Shown here: in pieces, positions 57,999 to 64,000 of the stretch | Layout: each line of letters begins with the position of its first letter | How positions within the stretch are numbered: position 1 is the stretch's first letter | The notes under the pieces: model-generated | What the model was told of the DNA's origin: nothing | What the model saw: the letters and a program-made list of their open reading frames with translations, nothing else | Database searches by the model: none | Position numbers and translations under genes: made by a program | Assembly (NCBI RefSeq): GCF_900114285.1 | Contig: NZ_FOSN01000001.1 | Coordinates: 248,001 to 312,000, forward strand | Direction: 5' to 3' | From: Methylocapsa palsarum | Lineage (GTDB): Bacteria; Pseudomonadota; Alphaproteobacteria; Rhizobiales; Beijerinckiaceae | DNA length: 64,000 bases

Positions 57999-58183
57999 TG
58001 GATCCGGGAGCAGCGGGCCTGCCGGTCCGCTGTTCCCGTCGGCCAGGAAATTCACAAACTGGTCTTGCGCAGGCAGTCTCGTCAGGGGTGCGATTGACGC
58101 TTATCTTGCCGGAGCCATTGCCTTGCGCCATCAAACCGGTTAATTCGCGCTGCCTAACCTCTGGCGATCTCGTCGAGTTCGCA

Positions 58184-58259
58184 GGGCCGGTAGCTCAATG
58201 GTTAGAGCCGGCCGCTCATAACGGTCTGGTTGCAGGTTCGAGTCCTGCCCGGCCCACCA
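58184..58259 (+). tRNA. tRNA with CAU anticodon (probably tRNA-Ile2, or elongator Met)
   Basis: A 76-nt cloverleaf including the encoded CCA. Acceptor arm GGGCCGG pairs with CCGGCCC, D arm GCTC/GAGC, anticodon arm GGCCG/CGGTC with loop CTCATAA giving anticodon CAU, and T arm GCAGG/CCTGC with TTCGAGT loop. The short D loop and GGCC-type acceptor are more like the lysidine-modified isoleucine tRNA than elongator methionine tRNA, which is an inference. Confidence 0.93.
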
Positions 58260-58803
58260 TCGTTCAAGTTATGAAATATCGCTGATGGGCGGCTGGGTCG
58301 TTCGGCAGGTCCGCTCGTCGCCTTGTCAATTGCCCCTTGCTGTAAGGGCCAGTCTGGAAGCCGCGCCTTATTGGATCGCTCGGCGGACACTTGACGCGCC
58401 ATTCGCCATTTTGTTCCTCAAAATGTCGTTTCCTTCGGTCCGGCTTTTGCCGCTTGCCTTTTGTTCGGCTTCATTAAACCCCAGAGTTAACGTGCGTGTT
58501 CTGCGGGTTCTGCAAGTTCTGATGACAGCGGCTCCAGTCACGCCATCCCCGGCGTTTCATGAAAGCCCGGAACAGGAAAGCGACACGCCTGAATGATTCC
58601 GGAAAGCGTCCGTGGATGAGCGTATATCGGGAAGCGCCCCGGCGGCATTGCCAATCCGAGTAAATTATCTTAGCCGTTTGTGACGGAAATGGCGCGATCC
58701 TGTAAAGGTCGAACACAGGGCGGCCAAATTTCGAGGTCTCCAGGTTTTACTTGCTTTTCCACGTTTTACTTGCTCTTCCACGGCTCACCGCGAGATATTC
58801 AGC
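58260..58803 (+). other. Non-coding spacer with 19-bp tandem duplication before hldD
   Basis: No convincing gene in 544 bp; a 103-codon frame at 58285-58596 has no recognisable features. GTTTTACTTGCTTTTCCAC and GTTTTACTTGCTCTTCCAC stand in tandem at 58744-58762 and 58763-58781, about 22 bp before the hldD start, in the position of its leader. An imperfect TTCTGCGGGTTCTGCAAGTTCTG triplet lies near 58498. Confidence 0.6.
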
Positions 58804-59787
58804 ATGATCATCGTCACCGGCGCCGCAGGTTTCATCGGCTCGAACATTGTCGCCGCGCTCAACGACCAGGGCCGGACCGACATTGTCATTTGCGACCGGT
58901 TGCGCTCGCACGGCAAATGGCAGAATCTTCGCAAGGCGAGGTTTTCCGAGTTCGTCTTCCCCGAAGAACTCGACGCCTTTCTGCAGAACCGACCGAATGT
59001 CGAGGCCGTCATCCATATGGGCGCGATCTCGTCGACGACCGCGACGGACGGCGACGAGGTGATCGAGAAGAACTTCCGGTTTTCCCTGAGATTGCTGGAC
59101 ATCTGCGCCGACAAGGCCATCCCCTATCTCTACGCGTCGTCCGCCGCCGTCTACGGCGAGGGGGACATGACCTTCCGGGATGAAATCTCGCCGGACGCGA
59201 TCCGCGCCCTGCGGCCGCTCAATCTTTACGGATGGAGCAAATGGCAGTTCGATTGCGTCGTCGCCGACCGCGTCGCACGGGGCGAAGCCATGCCTCCGAA
59301 ATGCGTGGGCTTCCGTTTTTTCAACGTCTTCGGCCCGAACGAATATCATAAAAACGACATGCAGAGCGTCGTCGCCAAGATTTTTCCCGTCGTCCAAAGA
59401 GGCGAGGTGGTGCCCCTCTTCAAGAGTCATCGCGCCGGAATCGGCGACGGCGATCAGCGCCGGGACTTCGTTTATGTCAAGGACGTCGTCTCCGTCATCC
59501 TCTGGGCGTTGCGGAAAGAAAGCCCCAGCGGTATTTTCAACGTGGGAACCGGACAGGCCAGAAGCTTTCGCGAACTTGCCGAGGCCGTATTCGGCGCTCT
59601 CAAGCAGCCGGTCAAAATCGACTATATCGATATGCCGGTCTCGATCCGGGACAGATACCAATATTTTACCGAAGCCTCGCTCGACCATCTCCGGCAGGCC
59701 GGTTACAGCGCTCCTTTCACCAGTCTTGACGACGCGGTGACCGACTACGTCCGGAGCTACCTCGACACGGCCGACCGGTTTCGCTGA
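58804..59787 (+). CDS. hldD: ADP-L-glycero-D-manno-heptose 6-epimerase
   Basis: A 327-residue NADP-dependent short-chain epimerase of LPS core heptose synthesis. The Rossmann start MIIVTGAAGFIGSNIVAAL, the family motif ICDRLRSHGKWQNL, the catalytic Y and K in NLYGWSKWQFD and FRFFNVFGPNEYHK are characteristic. The upstream leader has a tandem repeat. Other heptose genes (hldE, gmhA) are not in the window. Confidence 0.95.
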   Translation: MIIVTGAAGFIGSNIVAALNDQGRTDIVICDRLRSHGKWQNLRKARFSEFVFPEELDAFLQNRPNVEAVIHMGAISSTTATDGDEVIEKNFRFSLRLLDICADKAIPYLYASSAAVYGEGDMTFRDEISPDAIRALRPLNLYGWSKWQFDCVVADRVARGEAMPPKCVGFRFFNVFGPNEYHKNDMQSVVAKIFPVVQRGEVVPLFKSHRAGIGDGDQRRDFVYVKDVVSVILWALRKESPSGIFNVGTGQARSFRELAEAVFGALKQPVKIDYIDMPVSIRDRYQYFTEASLDHLRQAGYSAPFTSLDDAVTDYVRSYLDTADRFR

Positions 59788-59819
59788 TCGGGAGAACCAG
59801 ATCCGTACGGAGGCGGAAC

Positions 59820-59866
59820 CATATTCTTGTCGATTGGATGGATTCAATCCGATCGACAAGAATATG
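59820..59866. repeat. Palindromic intergenic repeat, copy D (long dyad)
   Basis: CATATTCTTGTCGAT (59820-59834) and ATCGACAAGAATATG (59852-59866) form a 15-bp perfect inverted repeat around GGATGGATTCAATCCG, itself partly dyad. It is a complete module 1 of the repeat family without module 2, lying between hldD and the alcohol dehydrogenase. Its RNA would make a very stable hairpin. Confidence 0.8.
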
Positions 59867-59910
59867 CTGCAGGATGGCAGGTTCGCACCCCCAAGAACAG
59901 GGATAGGAAT

Positions 59911-60963
59911 ATGTTTGTTTGTACAGGCTACGCTGCGAAAACCTCACAATCGCCGGTGGCGCCCTTTACATTTGAGCGGCGCGATCCGGGCCCCTCCGAC
60001 GTCCGGATCGAAATCCTCTATTGCGGGGTCTGCCACTCCGACATCCACCAGGCGCGCGACGAATGGCATAATACGGTCTACCCGTGCGTGCCGGGCCATG
60101 AGATCGTCGGCCGGGTGACGGCGGTCGGCGCCGAAGTCGAGGGATTCAAGCCAGGCGATCTCGCCGGGGTAGGCTGCATGGTCGATTCGTGTCGCGTCTG
60201 CGCGAGCTGCCGCGAGGGCCTCGAGCAATATTGCGAGCAGGGTTTCGTCGCCACCTATAACGGAGAGGACAAGCACGGCCGCGGGATCACCTATGGCGGC
60301 TATTCCCGCGCCATCGTGGTCGACCAATCCTTTGTCTTGCGCATTCCGCCGAACCTCGATCTCGCCGCCGTGGCGCCGCTGCTTTGCGCCGGCATCACGA
60401 CCTATTCGCCCTTGCGCCACTGGAAGGTCGGGCCGGGGCAGCGCGTCGGCATCGTCGGGCTCGGCGGCCTCGGCCACATGGGCGTCAAGTTCGCGCGCGC
60501 CTTCGGGGCGCAGGTGGTGCTGTTCACGACCTCGAAGAACAAGGTCGAGGACGGCTATCGTCTCGGCGCGCATGAGGTGGTTCTGTCGAAAGATCCCGCG
60601 GCGATGGCGAAGGAGGCGAACAGGTTCGATTTCATTCTCGACGCCGTCGCGGCCGATCATGACATCAACGAATATCTGGGGCTCCTGAAGCGCGACGGCG
60701 TTCTGGTCCAGGTCGGGGCGCCGGAAAAGCCTTTGCCCGTCGCGGTCTTCAGCCTGATCTTCAAGCGCAGGAATTTTGCCGGATCGCTCATCGGCGGCAT
60801 TCGCGAGACACAGGAAATGCTCGATTTCTGCGGCGAGCATGGGGTGACCTCGGACATCGAAATGATCCGGATGGACGAGATCAACGAGGCCTACGAGCGG
60901 ATGATCCGCAGCGACGTGAAATATCGCTTCGTGATCGACATGGCGTCCCTGCCCAGCGGGTGA
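59911..60963 (+). CDS. Zinc-dependent NAD(P) alcohol dehydrogenase (cinnamyl-alcohol/YahK type)
   Basis: A 350-residue medium-chain dehydrogenase. Catalytic zinc residues are in YCGVCHSDIHQARDEW and PGHEIVGRV; the structural zinc cysteines are in CRVCASCREGLEQYC; the coenzyme fold is GIVGLGGLGHMGVKFARA. The arrangement matches broad-specificity aldehyde reductases such as YahK/AdhC. ATG 59911 follows GGATAGGAAT. It is preceded by a palindrome and not obviously in an operon. Confidence 0.92.
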   Translation: MFVCTGYAAKTSQSPVAPFTFERRDPGPSDVRIEILYCGVCHSDIHQARDEWHNTVYPCVPGHEIVGRVTAVGAEVEGFKPGDLAGVGCMVDSCRVCASCREGLEQYCEQGFVATYNGEDKHGRGITYGGYSRAIVVDQSFVLRIPPNLDLAAVAPLLCAGITTYSPLRHWKVGPGQRVGIVGLGGLGHMGVKFARAFGAQVVLFTTSKNKVEDGYRLGAHEVVLSKDPAAMAKEANRFDFILDAVAADHDINEYLGLLKRDGVLVQVGAPEKPLPVAVFSLIFKRRNFAGSLIGGIRETQEMLDFCGEHGVTSDIEMIRMDEINEAYERMIRSDVKYRFVIDMASLPSG

Positions 60964-61041
60964 CCGCCGTCGGACCAGCTTTCGGCCGGTTTCCGCAATC
61001 TGATCGAATCCTCCGCGGCGCCTTGCCGAGCACATCATTTC

Positions 61042-62181
61042 ATGCGATCTGCGGGCGACCTCGAAAATGGGATGCCGGCCTTGCCCACCATCGGAGCGAC
61101 ACGCGGATTTGCGGCGGCCCTTGGCCTGCTTCCTGCGCTGGCGTTGCTGCTGGCCGGGTGCAAGCCGGAGTCGGAGGCTCAGGCGCCGCCGCCACGACCG
61201 GTCAGAACCATCACCGCCGAGAAAAGCGAAGTCGGCGAATCGGTCAAGCTCACGGGACAGATCCTGGCCGAAAACGAGGCGGCGGTCGCGTTTCGCATCG
61301 GCGGGCGGATCATTCAGCGGCTGGCCGGCGTCGGCGACCATGTCGAGCCGGATCAGATTCTGGCCAAACTTGATCCGCAGAACGAACTGAACGCCTTGCG
61401 GTCGGCGCGGGCGGCGCTCAACGCCGCGCAGGGTAAGCTGAGCCAGGCGCAAAACACATTCCAGCGGCAGGAAACGCTCCTGGCGAGAGGATTCACGACG
61501 CGGGTGCTGTTCGATCAGGCGGAGCAGGAATTGCGCACGCGCCGGTCGCAGGTCGATGACGCCAAGGCGCAGCTTGAGATCGCCCAGGACCGGGTGAGCT
61601 ACACCCAGCTGAAGGCCAATATCGCCGGGACCATCACCGCGCGGGGCGCCGAGTCCGGAGAAGTCGTCCAGCCCGGCCAGATGATCTTTCAGGTCGCCCG
61701 CAAGGTCGGATGGGACGCCGTGTTCGACGTGCCGGCCCAGGTGCTCCGCAATGCGCCGCCCGACCCCGACATCGTGGTCGCCCTGACCGACGATCCGGCC
61801 GTGACCGCGACCGGTCGGGTCCGGCAGGTCGATCCGCAGGCCGATCCCGTCACCCGCACCTTCCGGGTCCGGGTGAGTCTGACCGATCCGCCGGCCGCGA
61901 TGAGGCTCGGCGCGACGGTGACGGGGCGCATGAAGCTCGATTCCGCGAACGCGATTTCCGTTCCCGCCAGCGCCCTCACCAACATCGATCGCCAGCCGGC
62001 CGTCTGGATCGTCGACCCGGCCAGCATGACCGTCTCGCTCCGCACTGTCGAGGTGCTGCGTTTCGATCCGGGATCGGCGATCATCTCGCAGGGGCTGGAC
62101 GGCGGGGAGATCGTTGTCACCGCCGGGATCCAGGCGCTTCACCCCGGACAGAAGATCCGTCTGATCGGATCGCCGTCCTGA
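61042..62181 (+). CDS. RND efflux periplasmic adaptor lipoprotein
   Basis: A 379-residue membrane-fusion protein. A signal segment ends LLPALALLLAGC (lipobox), then come the barrel-sandwich start ITAEKSEVGESVKLTGQIL, an alpha-hairpin coiled coil (about 105-185) and TVTGRMKLDSANAISVPASALTN. ATG 61042 lies in a TTTCATGCGATC word like those in the repeat family, so ATG 61072 (MPALPTIG) is a good alternative. The stop overlaps the permease start by 1 bp. Confidence 0.88.
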   Translation: MRSAGDLENGMPALPTIGATRGFAAALGLLPALALLLAGCKPESEAQAPPPRPVRTITAEKSEVGESVKLTGQILAENEAAVAFRIGGRIIQRLAGVGDHVEPDQILAKLDPQNELNALRSARAALNAAQGKLSQAQNTFQRQETLLARGFTTRVLFDQAEQELRTRRSQVDDAKAQLEIAQDRVSYTQLKANIAGTITARGAESGEVVQPGQMIFQVARKVGWDAVFDVPAQVLRNAPPDPDIVVALTDDPAVTATGRVRQVDPQADPVTRTFRVRVSLTDPPAAMRLGATVTGRMKLDSANAISVPASALTNIDRQPAVWIVDPASMTVSLRTVEVLRFDPGSAIISQGLDGGEIVVTAGIQALHPGQKIRLIGSPS

Positions 62182-64000
62182 TGGGCCCCAACCTTTCCGA
62201 ATGGGCGCTGAAACATCGGTCCTTCGTCATCTTCCTGATGATCGCGGTGACGGTCGCCGGAATCGCCTCATTCGCCCGGCTCGGGCGCAACGAGGATCCG
62301 GCCTTCACCTTCCGCACGATGATCGTGCAGGCCGGCTGGCCCGGTGCGACGCTGGACGACACCCTGAAACAGGTCACCGAGCGGCTCGAACGCAAGCTGC
62401 AGGAGACGAGGGGGCTCGATTTTCTGCGCAGCTATACGAGCCCAGGCCTCACCACAATCTTCGTGAACCTCAAGGGCGCGACGGCCGCATCCGAGGTCCC
62501 AGACATCTGGTATCAGGTCCGCAAGAACGTCGGCGACATTCGCGCCTCGCTTCCCGCCGGGGTCGTCGGTCCCGGCTTCAACGACGATTTCGGCGACACC
62601 TTCGGATTGATCTACGGCTTCACCGCGGACGGGTTCACCCATCGCGAACTGCGCGACTATGTCGAGGACATCCGCTCGCGCGTGCTGCGCGTTCCCGACG
62701 TTTCGAAGATCGAGATTCTCGGCGCGCAGGACGAGCAGATCTTCGTCGAGTTCTCGACGCAGCAGCTGGCCGGATTGGGGATCGACCGGGCGGCCCTGAT
62801 CGCCGCCCTTCAGGCGCAGAATGCGGTCAGTCCGGCGGGAGATCTGCAGACCGGCAATGAAAAGCTGGCGCTGCGCGTATCGGGCGCCTTCCGCTCGGAG
62901 GACGACATCCTCGCCGTGAATTTCCTCTCGAACGGGCGATTGATCCGGCTTCGCGACATTGCGGAGGTGCGCCGCGCCTATTCCGATCCGCCGCAGCCGA
63001 TGTTCCGCGTCAACGGCAAGCCCGCGATCGGCCTTGCGATCGCGATGCGCAACGGCGGCGATATCCTGACCCTTGGCCGCAACGTCCGCCAGGCGATCAA
63101 GGAGGCCGTCGCCGATCTGCCGCTTGGCGTCGACGCGACGCTGGTGTCCGATCAGCCGGCCGTCGTCAACACCGCCATCGGCGAATTCATGGAATCGCTC
63201 TGGCAGGCGATCGCCATCATCATGGCGGTGAGCTTCCTCAGCCTCGGCGCGCGGGCCGGCGCCGTCGTCGCGCTGTCGATCCCGCTGACGATGGCGATCA
63301 CCTTCCCGATCATGGAGATGCTCGGGATCGACCTTCAGCGGATTTCGCTGGGCGCCCTCATCATCGCGCTCGGCCTGCTCGTCGACGACGCCATGACCAC
63401 CGTCGACGTCATGACCTCGCGGCTGGCGGCGGGCGACGGCAAGGCCGAGGCGGCGAGTTTCGCCTACAAGACGCTGGCCTTTCCCATGCTGACCGGCTCG
63501 TTCGTCACCGCGGCGGGCTTCGTGCCGATCGGCTTCGCCCGCAGCGCCGCGGGCGAATACACCTTCTCGATCTTCGCCGTCGTCAGCATCGCGCTGATCG
63601 TCTCATGGTTCGTCGCCGTCCTGTTCGCGCCGCTGATGGGCGTGGCGTTCCTTAAGAAACCGGAAAAGGCGGCGTCTGATAAGCCGGGGCTGATCATGCG
63701 GATCTTCCGCGCGATCCTTGTCGGCGCGATGCGGGCGCGCTGGCTGACCATCGCCGCGACGCTCGCCTGTTTCGTCGCCGCGCTGATGGCGCTGCCCTAT
63801 GTGCCGCGCCAGTTCTTCCCGGCCTCCGACCGTCCCGAACTCGTCGTCGATCTCTCGCTGCCGCAGAACGTCTCGATCTTCGCCAGCGATACGGCGGCGG
63901 CCAAACTCGACGCCATCCTCACCGGCGATCCCGACGTCGAGCGCTGGAGCACCTATGTCGGGCGCGGGGCGATCCGCTTCTATCTGCCGCTCGACGTGCA
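62181..64000 (+). CDS. RND efflux permease, truncated by window edge
   Basis: From ATG 62181, which overlaps the adaptor stop (TGATG), the frame is open for 606 codons to the right edge. The N-terminus has LSEWALKHRSFVIFLMIAV and the first periplasmic loop LGRNEDPAFTFRTMIVQAGWPGA, typical of the AcrB-like class. The second half shows the membrane region IAIIMAVSFLSLGARAGAVVALSIPLTMAI and the proton-relay Asp pair LLVDDAMTTVDV. The missing part is about 40% of an RND pump. The substrate is unknown. Confidence 0.93.
   Translation, partial: MGPNLSEWALKHRSFVIFLMIAVTVAGIASFARLGRNEDPAFTFRTMIVQAGWPGATLDDTLKQVTERLERKLQETRGLDFLRSYTSPGLTTIFVNLKGATAASEVPDIWYQVRKNVGDIRASLPAGVVGPGFNDDFGDTFGLIYGFTADGFTHRELRDYVEDIRSRVLRVPDVSKIEILGAQDEQIFVEFSTQQLAGLGIDRAALIAALQAQNAVSPAGDLQTGNEKLALRVSGAFRSEDDILAVNFLSNGRLIRLRDIAEVRRAYSDPPQPMFRVNGKPAIGLAIAMRNGGDILTLGRNVRQAIKEAVADLPLGVDATLVSDQPAVVNTAIGEFMESLWQAIAIIMAVSFLSLGARAGAVVALSIPLTMAITFPIMEMLGIDLQRISLGALIIALGLLVDDAMTTVDVMTSRLAAGDGKAEAASFAYKTLAFPMLTGSFVTAAGFVPIGFARSAAGEYTFSIFAVVSIALIVSWFVAVLFAPLMGVAFLKKPEKAASDKPGLIMRIFRAILVGAMRARWLTIAATLACFVAALMALPYVPRQFFPASDRPELVVDLSLPQNVSIFASDTAAAKLDAILTGDPDVERWSTYVGRGAIRFYLPLDV

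Noticed and set aside
58285-58596. 103-codon frame after the tRNA
   Set aside because: Low-complexity composition, no convincing start signal and no recognisable family.
59827-59910. 28-codon upstream extension of the alcohol dehydrogenase
   Set aside because: This part is encoded by the palindromic repeat copy D; the family-like protein starts at ATG 59911 with a good ribosome-binding site.

Overview
The window is a high-GC chromosomal segment of an alphaproteobacterium of the Hyphomicrobiales (Rhizobiales). The indicators are the RegB/RegA pair, a NadQ-type regulator in front of nadABC, the rpsT-dnaA neighbourhood, the lpoA-like/rsmI/yraN cluster, a SigF/NrsF pair beside a bufferin operon, an alphaproteobacterial DnaX without the usual zinc cysteines, and palindromic intergenic repeats. 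Gene content (PHB depolymerase, trehalose synthesis, periplasmic glucan protein, AtzE-type amidase) fits a Beijerinckiaceae-like soil or methylotroph lineage, but that family-level placement is inference. I see no prophage, insertion sequence, CRISPR array or rRNA operon.

Layout. 1-1862: start of a large minus-strand protein with one membrane span, PodJ-like, running off the left edge. 2127-8099: beta-oxidation cluster (acyl-CoA dehydrogenase, thiolase, fused FadB-type enzyme) preceded by the frameshifted stub of a MerR-type regulator. 8148-12812: pnp, rpsO, queC and nudC on the minus strand. 12951-16167: SRP RNA, dnaX, ebfC (ybaB) and recR. 16381-22532: VOC protein, rmuC, an arginine-deiminase-fold enzyme, an AtzG/AtzE pair, an odd Trp/Cys-rich small protein, and a sorbosone-dehydrogenase-like lipoprotein. 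22611-27812: fused trehalose synthase/maltokinase and otsA. 28073-32941: upp, deoB, rpsT, an AT-rich 830-bp intergenic region and dnaA. 33020-40573: lpoA-like lipoprotein, rsmI, yraN, nadQ, nadA, nadB and nadC, with a concentric dyad operator upstream of nadA.

40666-44680 is the most interesting block: a bufferin (copper-handling RiPP) operon bufA-bufB-bufC-doxX, divergent from sigF-nrsF. Both transcription units carry the same GCGTAACG...CGAA promoter-like signature, so they look like one self-contained stress module. 44683-54838: fadD, a small membrane protein, opgD, corA, an RluA-type pseudouridine synthase, a Sel1-repeat protein, a ThiE-like protein, secB, a YgjP-type metallopeptidase and phaZ. 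55044-57998: a possible leader peptide and terminator, regB, regA and a small membrane protein. 58184-64000: a CAU tRNA, hldD, a zinc alcohol dehydrogenase and an RND efflux pair whose permease runs off the right edge.

Two structural themes cross the whole window. A composite palindromic repeat occurs at four intergenic sites, twice abutting a stop codon. Short tandem duplications, mostly 12 bp and therefore frame-preserving, occur in many genes and spacers.
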